Source of the DNA: Malachius bipustulatus
Lineage: Eukaryota > Arthropoda > Insecta > Coleoptera > Melyridae
DNA: 64,000 bases
Direction of reading: 5' to 3'
Assembly: GCA_910589415.1 (NCBI GenBank)
Contig: OU342639.1
Span: forward strand, 33,674,268 to 33,738,267
The position numbers and the translations under genes were made by a program. Positions 50,201 through 57,168 of this stretch are shown here, one piece after another. The notes below the pieces were generated by a model that saw only the letters and a program-made list of their open reading frames with translations, was not told the DNA's origin and did no database searches. Every line of letters starts with the position of its first letter. Position 1 is the first letter of the stretch.

Positions 50201-50973
50201 ATATTGAGAAAAAATTTTAAAGGCTGATTCTTTGGTAAAAAAAAAAAACCCATTAACGTAGTTTGTGTGTCGGCAAATGCAAAGTTTTTGAGATACAGGA
50301 TGTCAAGAAAAAAATTGTTTTTCTTACAGAACATTTTTTTTTCATTTGCCAGTGGCGGAGATTTTACTGTTGCGTGGGGTTTTGTTTTTTTGTCCCTCTA
50401 ATTTCTAAGATAGGTACCTGGCAAGTTGATATTTTAAAATCCCATTCTAAACCGCCAATATTTTCTACACAAAAAAGGAATTGGTATTAATTAGACAGTT
50501 AATATCAATGATATGACATAAAAATTGAGTTCTGCATCTCAAATGGTTCCCGAGATATCTTGATAAGACGCAAATTAATTCCGGACGCAAATTAATGAAA
50601 ATTTTTTTGTTTATTTTTTTACCAAAGAATCTGTCTTTAAATTTTTTCGCAATATTAAAGATACACCCTGTATAAAGTGTGCCCTGGATAAGTGAAACTT
50701 TTATAAAAGATAAAAATTTATCAGTTTTAATTTTCATTTTTTTTGGGGTTTATATCTGTTCAGTTGAAGACTATAAGTTCTAGCATAATTATTGTAGTTT
50801 TGAAAAATCAAGTACCTATTCGGTGAAATATAAGTAGTATAGAATAATGTCTGGTTGTTTTAATTTTTTAGGAGACGGAGATTCATATATGCGGTAGAGC
50901 TTCCATGACAGCGATTAGTATCCTGTTAATCCTGATAGGGATCGGTCATTGCATCGTTGCGCTCCTGGCGTGA
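14730..50973 (+). CDS. Voltage-gated calcium channel alpha2/delta subunit (26 coding exons)
   Basis: Auxiliary extracellular subunit that traffics and anchors high-voltage-activated calcium channels at the plasma membrane and synapse. Exons: 14730-14848, 34301-34382, 38058-38168, 38227-38449, 38790-38921, 38976-39268, 39324-39434, 39495-39687, 39750-39886, 39944-40024, 40081-40161, 40219-40293, 40350-40469, 46066-46137, 46199-46340, 46393-46438, 46908-46993, 47157-47250, 47706-47744, 47947-48060, 48119-48371, 48997-49248, 49314-49425, 49480-49759, 49813-50011, 50872-50973. All introns are GT/AG, the phases match, and the sum is 3549 nt (1182 residues), close to the family's usual length. Order: signal peptide (1-31), VWA_N, VWA (about 261-430), Cache/VGCC-alpha2 region, C-terminal hydrophobic tail. 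It is closest by eye to the alpha2/delta-3/4 and insect stj/CG4587 group; I cannot say which ortholog. Odd point: the first MIDAS residue is Glu (E268), not Asp. The 39-nt exon 19 and tiny exon 16 are the least certain junctions. Confidence 0.93.
14849..18290 (+). other. Intron 1, proximal part, no feature recognised
   Basis: AT-rich intronic sequence directly after the CpG block. I see no exon-like frame with splice sites and no clear transposon boundary. Open frames at 15796-16047 and (minus strand) 16869-17219 have no recognisable domain. Confidence 0.5.
18297..18382 (+). repeat. tRNA-like Pol III unit (SINE head or tRNA pseudogene)
   Basis: TAGCGCAGCAGATTAGC (about 18303-18319) resembles a Pol III A box. 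GGTTCGAATCC (18360-18370) is an exact B-box consensus, followed by a T-arm closure CCCACTCCCGCCA. A 5' strand that pairs with the CCCGCCA acceptor is missing, and box spacing is long, so a working tRNA is unlikely. A tRNA-derived SINE or decayed Ser/Leu-type tRNA is more likely. It lies in intron 1. Confidence 0.5.
18383..20182 (+). other. Intron 1, no feature recognised
   Basis: No coding or repeat structure that I can support. A CpG-containing patch near 19480-19620 has no splice or promoter logic that I can defend. Confidence 0.45.
20183..21172 (-). mobile_element. LINE (non-LTR) copy with 15-bp target duplication
   Basis: The element (20198-21157) is bounded by identical 15-bp repeats CAGATCCATCGAATA at 20183-20197 and 21158-21172. 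It reads on the minus strand and ends in a TA repeat. Coding remains are an ORF1 fragment and, right beside it, a stretch at about 20400-20340 that reads like an ORF2 C-terminus (REKTWTEGKNMAQNRKIWKD, then a stop). The endonuclease and reverse transcriptase between them are missing, so this copy is 5'-truncated and internally deleted. The sharp target duplication indicates fairly recent insertion. Confidence 0.85.
20483..21149 (-). pseudogene. LINE ORF1-like fragment, frameshifted
   Basis: Read 5'->3' on the minus strand, the first frame (from 21149) gives a coiled coil, NEKLDSVIREIKEIKEENKN onward, followed by KKNLIIGGI, a typical start of the ORF1 RNA-binding fold. A one-base insertion near 20897 puts a stop after GDVE. 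The next frame continues as EVRRIGKYK...RPILVKL and ...IWIDEDYPREVQEDRR, the classic ORF1 core, and stops at TAG 20483-20485. The protein binds LINE RNA in working copies; this one is broken. Confidence 0.85.
21766..23486. mobile_element. DNA transposon, 8-bp target duplication GTTGTTAC
   Basis: Flanked by GTTGTTAC at 21758-21765 and 23487-23494; the matching site in copy 2 (about 42289-42296) has a single GTTGTTAC, i.e. it is the empty site. Ends are inverted repeats of about 30 bp: AAATACGCTAGACTATAATACG at the left (here broken: AAATACGCTAGACT, then ATAATACGTCC), complement at the right. Its original body is about 0.98 kb after removing a nested hAT. An 8-bp duplication fits hAT, P or related superfamilies; the tips are not a standard hAT CAGNG, so the family is open. 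No intact transposase frame is visible. Confidence 0.85.
22552..23296. mobile_element. hAT-like non-autonomous element (745 bp), nested
   Basis: Terminal inverted repeats CAGCGTTGCCAG and CTGGTAACGCTG, flanked by the 8-bp target duplication ATCAACTC (22544-22551 and 23297-23304). The interior is very AT-rich, with a recurring AATCCCTAG motif near both ends and no coding capacity. CAGNGTTGCCA tips with an 8-bp duplication are typical of insect hAT elements. Confidence 0.9.
24516..25769 (+). other. Intron 1, no feature recognised
   Basis: AT-rich intronic DNA with no supported gene, splice pair or repeat boundary. Confidence 0.45.
25790..25935 (-). repeat. 5S rRNA-like sequence (5S-derived SINE or pseudogene)
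   Basis: On the minus strand the segment at about 25845-25910 reads GGTCAGTACTTAGATGGGTG then ACC, very close to the 3' internal control region of 5S rRNA (GTTAGTACTTGGATGGGTGACC). A degenerate A-box-like part lies upstream at the expected distance (GATC...AAAGTGCAGCATTAC). The 5' and 3' ends do not pair, so it is not a working 5S gene. A 5S-derived SINE, or a satellite built on a 5S promoter, is the best explanation. Confidence 0.6.
26940..28040 (+). pseudogene. Ty1/copia retrotransposon remnant
   Basis: The clearest part is 27565-27750, which opens NKYQAQLVAKGVLKREGIDY and continues NETFAPVVRYEAVRALLALAA and FTQFDIKTAFLNA, the diagnostic N-terminal block of copia reverse transcriptase. Upstream (about 27090-27170) HMFIDEK and FVSINKNR resemble the copia protease region, and about 27900-28010 reads KCLKSEFEVTVGDA and (after a frameshift) IGTEIQRE from later RT. 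Multiple stops, frameshifts and deletions show it is dead. No LTR pair is visible. Confidence 0.8.
28066..30320 (+). other. Intron 1, no feature recognised
   Basis: No exon or repeat boundary can be supported. A somewhat GC-richer patch at 28740-29000 is open in two overlapping frames on opposite strands (a 118-codon frame on the minus strand and 73 on the plus), without any recognisable domain. Confidence 0.45.
30324..31217. mobile_element. Possible CAGGGT-ended element with internal direct repeat
   Basis: Left CAGGGTGAGTC (30324) and right ACCCTG (ends 31217, followed by TA) match the tips of the foldback family, but the arms are not inverted copies, so this may be a recombinant of two elements. 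Inside, a unit is directly repeated (about 30461-30541 and 30606-30686: AATCGTATTTT, GCATAAAA, CGTTTAG, ATGTAAAAC). A perfect 10-bp hairpin AAGGCCGATC occurs at 30805-30828. Confidence 0.4.
31326..32412. mobile_element. Foldback element (1087 bp), TA-flanked
   Basis: Long inverted-repeat arms (about 31326-31770 and 31920-32412) start CAGGGTGGGAAATTTTTG and end with its complement, with TA on both sides (31324-31325, 32413-32414). The arms stay alignable over almost their full length. The right arm is interrupted by a small retroposon (32192-32281). There is no coding capacity. A diverged relative lies at 54796-55458. Confidence 0.9.
32192..32281 (+). mobile_element. Tiny LINE 3'-end insertion with ATT tail
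   Basis: About 90 bp (GTTGACCAACCAAATG, then AATGGTGGAAAATAAAATT and about 12 ATT units) interrupts the right foldback arm between CACAG and ATATCTTG. The left arm lacks it, giving an intramolecular empty site. A short unique head with a 3-nt tail repeat is typical of a heavily 5'-truncated non-LTR element. Confidence 0.65.
32740..33235 (-). repeat. Third partial copy of the dispersed repeat (inverted)
   Basis: On the minus strand it matches the ACTGTAAGCSGTTCTT and CCCCGTTTTCGAGATACAG block of the copies at 21201 and 40583. The block itself is duplicated here with a spacing of about 350 bp (about 32775-32875 and 33125-33225). Confidence 0.75.
33236..34300 (+). other. Intron 1, distal end
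   Basis: No feature recognised apart from the exon 2 acceptor, TTTTTCTTTTTGTTCCAG at 34283-34300. Confidence 0.5.
34301..34382 (+). CDS. alpha2/delta exon 2
   Basis: Acceptor TTTTTGTTCCAG and donor GTGAGT. It encodes residues 40-67 (EVKNWALKFGVDLWEYGKR...), the W-A-x-x-x-G-x-x-L-x-x-Y pattern found at the N-terminus of mature alpha2. The exon is isolated, 19.45 kb from exon 1 and 3.7 kb from exon 3, and both phases match. Confidence 0.92.
35209..36523. mobile_element. Foldback element (1315 bp), TA-flanked, host of a nested foldback
   Basis: Outer arms 35209-35604 and 36052-36523 are inverted copies (CAGGGTGATTCAT at the left; complement at the right with CAGGGC), flanked by TA. The arms are well diverged, which indicates age. 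The centre is a second foldback (35607-36049). The element lies in intron 2. Confidence 0.88.
35607..36049. mobile_element. Nested foldback (443 bp), nearly identical arms
   Basis: Arms of about 205 bp (35607-35812 and 35848-36049) face each other across a spacer of about 35 bp and are almost identical, unlike the diverged outer arms. Ends are TTGCCAGAAT and complement, with TA at 35605-35606 and 36050-36051. The arm sequence is itself related to the outer arm (shared GGAAAAAA, GGCATCGGATT-like and ACAGGAAA landmarks), so it looks like a related element inserted into its relative. Confidence 0.8.
36524..38057 (+). other. Intron 2, remaining part
   Basis: An imperfect hairpin occurs at 36829-36866 (AGTCTAGATACTAGGC arm). 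Otherwise no feature is recognised. The exon 3 acceptor is TTTTTTCCAG, ending at 38057. Confidence 0.5.
38058..40469 (+). CDS. alpha2/delta exons 3-13: VWA_N, VWA, first Cache part
   Basis: Eleven exons, mostly separated by introns of about 54-63 bp (the 340-bp intron after exon 4 is the exception). Exon 3 ends at GTTATG/GTAAGT and joins exon 4 after a 58-bp intron at 38227, so a continuous frame starting at 38173 is an intron artefact. The VWA domain starts at SPKDIVIL. MIDAS residues are E268, S270, S272 (where DxSxS is usual), T341, and D376 in ITDG. C365 and C367 sit just before ITDG, where the alpha2-delta disulfide cysteine lies in mammals. The sequence before the domain reads FRSSNWY rather than the RRR of gabapentin-binding family members. 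Exons 9-13 begin the Cache-like region (WTPAY, LGVVGTDVAIDEI, GYSFIVNNNGHVLYHPDLRP). Confidence 0.95.
40932..41840. mobile_element. Foldback insertion in copy 2, TATA/TA target
   Basis: Ends CAGGCTGTTCCTAAATACC and complement. Outer arms are 40932-41050 and about 41725-41840. Flanks are TATA on both sides, while the empty site in copy 1 (GAATTATAGTTTTT, about 21320) has one TATA. An ATTT microsatellite (41049-41072) and a 108-bp direct repeat of the downstream flank lie inside. Confidence 0.82.
41081..41941 (+). repeat. 108-bp direct repeat pair (41081-41188, 41834-41941)
   Basis: Two copies of a 108-bp sequence beginning CAGCCTGTATAG differ at only about one position. Each contains a foldback tip plus adjoining host-repeat sequence, so the flank of the element has been copied into the element. 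This suggests a rearrangement during or after insertion. Confidence 0.85.
43474..44216 (+). other. Intron 13, no gene seen
   Basis: AT-rich intronic sequence; a short TGGCAC tandem run occurs at about 44053-44071. Confidence 0.5.
44217..44574. mobile_element. Small foldback (358 bp) with TTAA flanks
   Basis: Inverted arms start CATGAGTAATAG and remain alignable for over 100 bp (CCAGGAACGAAATTTT shared). TTAA lies on both sides (44213-44216, 44575-44578). TTAA duplication is typical of piggyBac and Kolobok elements; because TTAA is palindromic it could also be part of the repeat. There is no coding capacity. Confidence 0.75.
45054..45852. mobile_element. Foldback element (799 bp), TA-flanked
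   Basis: Arms share ATAAGAACCGAC, AGAGCAGGGGCGTGTAAG, CTGAGAAGTTATAG and further blocks in inverted order. The right tip is CAGGGTATTTCGC (complement strand) with TA outside; the left tip is CAGAATGG with TA outside. The centre is an imperfect palindrome around GTCGTTTTC. It lies in intron 13, about 200 bp before exon 14. Confidence 0.85.
46066..47250 (+). CDS. alpha2/delta exons 14-18
   Basis: Five exons that continue the Cache/VGCC-alpha2 region after a 5.6-kb transposon-filled intron. Exon 15 holds the YSLGLAIPEGYGMYEL motif of a second Cache-like fold. Exon 16 (46 nt) encodes VTDYFEGNNWRVHPD, with its Trp codon split. Exon 17 starts at 46908 (VYCEYTSRNSGEQWFKTAEE) and exon 18 ends DAMVIQEVEKRSPHPRVED. 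Phases 0, 1, 2, 1, 2 chain correctly into exon 19. Confidence 0.88.
47706..50973 (+). CDS. alpha2/delta exons 19-26: C-terminal alpha2, delta and anchor
   Basis: Exon 19 (39 nt) and exon 20 give GLKLTFVATRSGLLRW, a strongly conserved alpha2/delta signature. Exons 21-25 are Cys-rich (CTGPFACNKTCASKKLDC, CDKKVDLYIL, MCPCGSK), as expected for the delta part. Exon 24 carries a Pro-rich spacer after DYENELIQYP. Exon 26 encodes ETEIHICGRAS followed by about 22 hydrophobic residues and a TGA at 50971-50973. The short hydrophobic end with no basic cytoplasmic tail, preceded by CGRAS, fits a GPI-anchor signal better than a stable transmembrane helix. Confidence 0.92.
50186..50670. mobile_element. Foldback element (485 bp) in the last intron
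   Basis: Ends CAGGGTGTATCTTTAATATTG and complement (written here as CAGGGTGTATCTTTAATA), TA on both sides (50184-50185, 50671-50672). The arms stay alignable for about 90 bp (ACCAAAGAATC landmark), and the interior differs. It lies between exons 25 and 26, about 200 bp before the last acceptor. Confidence 0.88.
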
Positions 50974-51630
50974 TTTTGCCCAAGTTAACTTATTATGTCT
51001 ATTAAATTTTCAATTATTAAGAAAAAAAGTAATGTGTGCTCAATGAAATAACGGAATGAAATCTTTTCTCAAATGCTCATATTATAATTTATAGCTCCGA
51101 CTTAACTATGTATGTCTTACAGTGGCGGAACTGAGAACAGGTCAAAAGGTGCTAAGCCCAGAGGCAAAATCTCTTGAGTTTCGTTCAGCCGAGCCCTAAA
51201 AAGTCCATATTTATAACCTATCGATGTCTTAATCTATCTTATTAATGCACTTTTTATACACCGCTTATTCTTGTAGACTGTTATTTCATTTACCGTAGAT
51301 TCCGCCATGTCTTTTTCATTTACCTATAAGTTATTTTTTGAAAATTTTGCGACAGTAACGCATAAAAATGAAGTTGAATTTTTATATAATTTATATGAAG
51401 TAAATAAATTTTTGAGTGTATTTGTATATGTACATACTTACATAATTATCTAAGTAGTTATTTGACTGTGATTTAAGAAAAACAATATCGATTTTTTGAT
51501 AAATCACAGTGGATCTGAATTTTTATATCCTCTATAAATAAATGGGGACAATAATTATTTTATATTTCAACAATAAATTCCTGGTGCAAATATGATAATA
51601 ATAATTTTACTAATGTTTTGCTCATTGAAA

Positions 51631-51666
<36 letters not shown>

Positions 51667-53912
51667 ATAGAAGAATAGGTAAAATTGTAACGCCCTAAAG
51701 AATATTTATTATTATGTTTTAGCCTGCTAAAGTTTTGCACAAATGGATTGTCCTATCAAATGCACTTTAACAATAATATTTATCCCTGTTGAAAGAATAT
51801 GTGAATCTAGCTGCTCTGATATCGCTCAATAGATATATCGCAAAGCCCCCCACCGCCACACTGGGGCGCTATTAATAAAAAATGGGCTCGAATATAATTA
51901 TGTATCATCATTTTTTGATTCGTATTTTGAATGAGACGTTTCTTGAGAAAATATATGACAAATACGTCAAATTAGAGAGAGAGAGAGAGAGAGATGGGTT
52001 GAATGGGTTATTAATGGAGTCTTCAAAAATAAAGTTGGTACAAATTATATTAAAAAAAAAAAAAAATTGAGATGGGAGAATAAAACCACCGCTCGCTGTC
52101 AAATTATGCGCACCGAATTCCTTTTTTTGATTTTTCGAACTTCTCAAGAAGTCAATTTTTTCCCAGTTTTGATTGATTTTCAAAGTCTATTTAGTTTCAA
52201 GTGTGCAACGATCTTTACCAAAACCCGTTTCATGCGCGTTTTTAATCCAAGCCCTATATTGAATACATGCAGATTTTTATGGAACAATAATGGTACCTTT
52301 TTACCTCTTCGCTTATTTTAACCACCACTAATTTTCACACTTTTCGACCCTTAAAAATTCGTGCAAATCGTCTTCAACTACACCAAGAGGTTCCAAGAGG
52401 TCAATTTCCCGAATTTCTAGTTTAACATATCACAATGATAACATATCATCATTAAAGTAGTGAATAATAATTTCTAAGATAACATATCTGCAAGATAAAT
52501 CCTCAAGCTGGTGTTGGTGCAATAATTGTCAACATTAAAAAAAAAACGCATTCATAATGGGATTAAAGTTTCTTTCACTTACCAATGTTTCTCTCCACGG
52601 CATCTATTTTGTCTCCGGAATCTCAAAAGAACCCTTTTTGTCCCTGCATGTAGCTGATGGTTCTTTCTTTCTTTTTTCTAAATATGATTCACACAATATT
52701 GTGCTTCCTTTTTTGTTCAATTTATTTCTCCTTTATTCATTTTTCTTTTCTTTTCCTTCCTTTGTCCTTCTAGAATCTTTTTATTTTTCTTCTCTTCTTT
52801 TTTCTTGGTTATGGTTGCATTTTGTGCATTTTGTGCATTTTTTAATTACTATTTAGGTACTTATATTGCGTTCGTAATGGATCTGAACATCACACGCAAT
52901 TTTAACTGAATTGATTGAACAAATAACGTTTAATAAATAATTGTAATAATAATAATTAATAAAAACGTGACAAAATTTAATCAATTAAAGTCTAATGGAG
53001 CTACTTTCACATATTCGTTTTATATTTATATATTGATAATATATATATATATATATATATAGTAATTTTTTGTAAAATGCACAACGGACAATTCGATTAT
53101 TGGACTGAGAAAATAAGTCATTAAAAGAGGGAAAGTCTCAAATTATTCGTGGTTTTTATATTGTCAAATGCAAATAAATGTAACTGTGACAATACTTATG
53201 TTAAAAAAAAATGGATACTTGGCAAACAGGTTTTAATATTAGATTAGTTACCTATATACATTATATGCTATTGTAAATAAAATAAATTAAAATAAACATT
53301 TTCTGTGTCATAATATTAAAAACAAAAAAACTACGTACTTATATGAATAAAATTCGAAATTAATTTGAGAAAAAAATCAAAGGTCTATTTTTAGCAACAA
53401 TTAATGCTAAGAGTTAACCCTGTTTGTTATTGATTAATTATTAAGATCACTAAAAATCGAAGCATAGGAGCAACAAAGTGTAAGTGTATCAATTATGGAA
53501 TAGAGCTATAATATAAGTACATATATATATATAGGCATATTGCACATTTTGCTTCTAAAGATAGACCGATTTTGGTTTACTGATTACTATTATTAAGATC
53601 GTAGTTCACTCTATTGTAAATTCTTATTAAAATTTATTGATAATGTATAAAAATTATATAAAAATATTTTCTAATTAAATAATTTAGTACATAAATAATT
53701 ATTATAATTGTTGCAAGTGCCAGTTTCTATGGGATAATTTTTTTCCTTACCTACCTACTCTTGTAAGTAGGTACGTCGTGTACCTAAGTAAGATTTTATA
53801 TTATAAATCCTGACATTTGCAATGTTGCAAGATACTTAATTTTTTGTATGGGATGTGTCAAAACGTGTTGTAAATTTGTTAAAAAATAAATGGTACTTTG
53901 TTGTATGCAGGA

Positions 53913-53950
<38 letters not shown>

Positions 53951-54540
53951 CTAAAACGTTTTATTAATCTTTATCATACTGTTAGTAATACATTTTTATT
54001 ATAACACCTCGAATTATTCTACCCAGCAAGAGTATCCAACAAAGTACATACATACATACATTATTACATAGATAGATATGAAACTTTTTATAAATATGTA
54101 CTTTTAAATTCCATTTTTAGCGTTAAAGATACCTATTTTTAATTTAAGGGGTGTGAGAGTGAATGATATAATATTTGAAATATTAGTATAGTGGGTTTGA
54201 TAATTATTATTGTCGTAATGACAATTATTATTTTTGTTTAGCCGATCGGTCTAAACAAAATAAGTGTATTTGTATGATTATTTAAACGACACTATACTAA
54301 AACCGAGTCTTCCAAATAAAACAAATAATTAATTGTAAGTTATCATGAAATATAGAAAGTGTAGTATAATAATTAATAATAATGTATTCAACTTAAGCGA
54401 CATGTGTAGAACAGATACCAAGCATTGTTTATTTGTCGAATGTTGATTGTCTCGTATGTAATATTCATACTAGAACTTCATCATATCTTAAATAAAATTG
54501 CCTAGTTTTAATTAAAACTAATATATTTATCAAACTATTG
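50974..54540 (+). other. Repeat-poor AU-rich stretch, possible long 3'UTR
   Basis: After the stop codon, about 3.5 kb is free of the foldbacks seen on either side and rich in AATAAA signals (for example 51403-51408, 51537-51542, 54491-54496). Microsatellites are ATT (51632-51665), GA (51974-51993), TA (53038-53061) and GATT (53912-53950). A T/C-rich tract lies at 52660-52850. Long 3'UTRs are usual in neuronal genes. The actual poly(A) site cannot be told from sequence. Confidence 0.4.
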
Positions 54541-54795
54541 TTTTATTATTACCAAACCTACCTTTCTATCTTAATATATTATTCTATAATTCGGATTCCA
54601 ATATTTAATCAGAAGTGGGATACAACTACTGAAACCCTATAATAATAATTTAACACTTTCCAATACTCATATAGATTAGTTGTTAATTTTATTTATTTCT
54701 TCATCAACCTATCAATCGGACATATTACATATCCTAGTCCTAATAGTCGCTGTGGTGGGAGGTGACCAGATGGGGTGGGTGGGTGACCTCATATA

Positions 54796-55458
54796 CAGAA
54801 TGTTTATACATTCGGCATTAAAAAATCAAGGAAACCAAAAATCTATATCACATTCAAAGCAAAATTTCTTCAAAATTTTATTGTTATTTTTTCGAAAACA
54901 ATAACCTTTCTTTAATCAATAGATCATAAAAAACATAAGGCAGTAAGCAATGTCATGTCGCGACGTCATATCGACATCATCCGGTGAAATAATTTTCTTA
55001 TTTTTTTTCGAAAAAGTAAGAATAAACTTTTTGTAGATTTTTTTTTTATCTAATAGACTTTTAGTTTCCTTGAATTTTTTAGTATCGAATCACTCGAAAA
55101 AACAATATGGCGGCCATAAGAAAACCAAAGTCGACTTCGACAACCCTTGCTGGGATCTATATAGAGTGGGCTTTGAAAATTTTTGAAATGTAAAATGCAT
55201 AGTTGCGTTGACGACTTATGTCAACCTACAAAAAATAATGAATTCATTTTCAATTATAAAAAAGACATGACTGGAAAAATAAATCTCGATTTTTCAATTT
55301 TATTCGAAAAATTTCAGCAACGCCTGAAGGTTCCTAAATTTTCGTTCAGCTCCTAATAAGCATAAAATTTTGCAACTTTTCTCTTATTGAACCGACCCTG
55401 TATCTTTTACTGTTTCCGAGATCTCATAATGGTGAGCATCGAATTGATAACCACCCTG
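54796..55458. mobile_element. Diverged, partly deleted foldback related to 31326-32412
   Basis: The right half matches the right arm of the 31326 element (ATATGGCGGCCATAAGAAAA, TTTGAAAATTTTTGAAA, CCGACCCTGTATCTTTTAC). The left tip CAGAATGTTTATACATTCGG mirrors the right tip CAGGGTGGTTATCAATTCG on the opposite strand. Most of the left arm is missing, so it cannot fold fully. Confidence 0.78.
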
Positions 55459-55461
55459 TGT

Positions 55462-55895
55462 GAGTGTGACTCCTTTTTTGCTCAACAACTTCTACGTCCA
55501 TGGACTTACAAGACGTTTCTTATTTTTTCCCTGGAGCGTTGCATTCCCTGGAGATTTCTTACGAAAAAAGTTATACCTAAAAATATTCGAAATTTCCCAT
55601 AATTTTTGAGTAAATTGAGTTTAAACAACTTCAAACTACTTACTATGATTTTTTTAATTATTATTTTAAATTCAAAAATAACAATTAATATCAAAAAATT
55701 AGATTATTTTTGGGGTTTGATGAAGTTTAGGCTCAATTTACTTAAAAACTAGGGGGAATTTCGAATATTCATAAGTACCTTATACCTTTTTTTTAGTAAA
55801 TTTCCAGGGAATCCAATGCTTTGATAAGTAACTTAGGTCTTGGTAATAAGTCCATTGGCGTAGAAGTTGTTGATCGAAAAAGGGGTCATATACCT
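55462..55895. mobile_element. Small foldback abutting the previous element
   Basis: Inverted arms share CAACAACTTCTACG, CCATGGACTTA (CCAATGGACTTA), TCCCTGGA, AATATTCGAAATT and GTAAATTGAG. The palindrome centre is near 55675. Ends are approximate because the tips have decayed. No coding capacity. Confidence 0.72.
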
Positions 55896-56133
55896 ACCCT
55901 TATATCTAGGTACGCCACTGATGAATTTTTCCCGGATGTTTTCTTCTTTTTGGGTGCTCTAAATTATAATTAATGACCTCTTGATATAAAATTAAAATAT
56001 TGAGAAATGTCCAATTTTCGTTTATTTTTGACTTATTTAAGAAAAGTTATTTAAAAAATTGTTTACTTTAATCTAATCTATACACAGTTAAAAATAAAGC
56101 ATCAACTTAAAACACGCCTGTATAGTTTTGGTA

Positions 56134-57168
56134 CGGGCCTGAACCGAGCGCCAAGCGCCAAATATTCCCGTGCAGTGTTGCCACGTCCTCGCGATATTCT
56201 ACAATCACTTTCAGTGGGATTTTAAACGACTTTCGTGAATTTAATTGGCAATGAACCTCGACTTATTATTACAAATTAGTCTTTGCTATAGATGTATCTC
56301 CGACAAATAGTGGTGCGTAAGTGTCCAGGGACGGATATGATTTTTTTAAATTTCTCACACCTATCTTTAAATGTGAAGTTAATTTTTTTTACTGTCTTCC
56401 GAGCAATCAATTTGGATGAAACTTCGCACGCGAACTTGTCTTTAGATGTACTTTCGACTAAAAATAGTACCAAAGTGTCACAAAGTTCAGGGGCAGAGAT
56501 ATGATTTTTTTAATTTTTAGGCGCCAGCTTTGGATGCGAAATTAATTTTCACAATCTTCCGAGCAATTAATTTGGATGAAACTTCGCACGCGAACTTGTC
56601 TTTAGATGTGCTTTCGACTAATGATAGTGTCAAAGTGTCACAAAGTTCAGGGGCGGAGATATGATTTTTTTAATTTCAAGCGCCAGCTTTCAATGCGAAA
56701 TTTGACCGTCTTCCGAGCAATTAATTTGGATGAAACTTCGCACGCGAACTTGTCTTTAGATGTGCTTTCGACTAAAAATAGTGCCAAAGTGGCACACAAA
56801 GTTCAGGGGGGGGGATATTATCTTTTTAATTTTTAGGCGCCAGCTTTGAACGCGAAATTTGACTGTCTTCCGCACAATTAAATCCAAACTGATTGCTCGG
56901 AAGACAGTGAAAATTAATTTCGCATTTAAAGATAGGTGTGAGGAATTTAAAAAAAATCATATCTCCGTCCCTGGACACTTACGCACCACTATTTGTCGTA
57001 GGTAGGTACATCTAAAGCAAAGACTAATTTGTAATAATTCTAGGTTCATTGCCAATTAAATTCACGAAAGTCGTTTAAAATCCCACTGAAGTGATTGTAG
57101 AAATTCGCGAGGACGTGGCAACACTGCACGGGAATATGTATCTCGGCGTGGCGCTAGGTTCGGGCCCG
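56134..57168. mobile_element. Foldback with CGGGCC tips and internal tandem repeats
   Basis: Ends CGGGCCTGAACC and GGTTCGGGCCCG with TA on both sides (56132-56133, 57169-57170). Arms of about 260 bp are well conserved. The interior has three direct copies of a unit of about 155 bp (starting near 56400, 56560 and 56714: GAGCAATTAATTTGGATG, AACTTCGCACGCGAACTTG, AAAGTTCAGGGG). TA flanks suggest the same broad superfamily as the CAGGG group, but the tips and array are distinct. Confidence 0.85.

Noticed and set aside
52557..52856. 99-codon frame downstream of alpha2/delta
   Set aside because: T/C-rich low-complexity sequence encoding mostly Phe, Leu and Ser.
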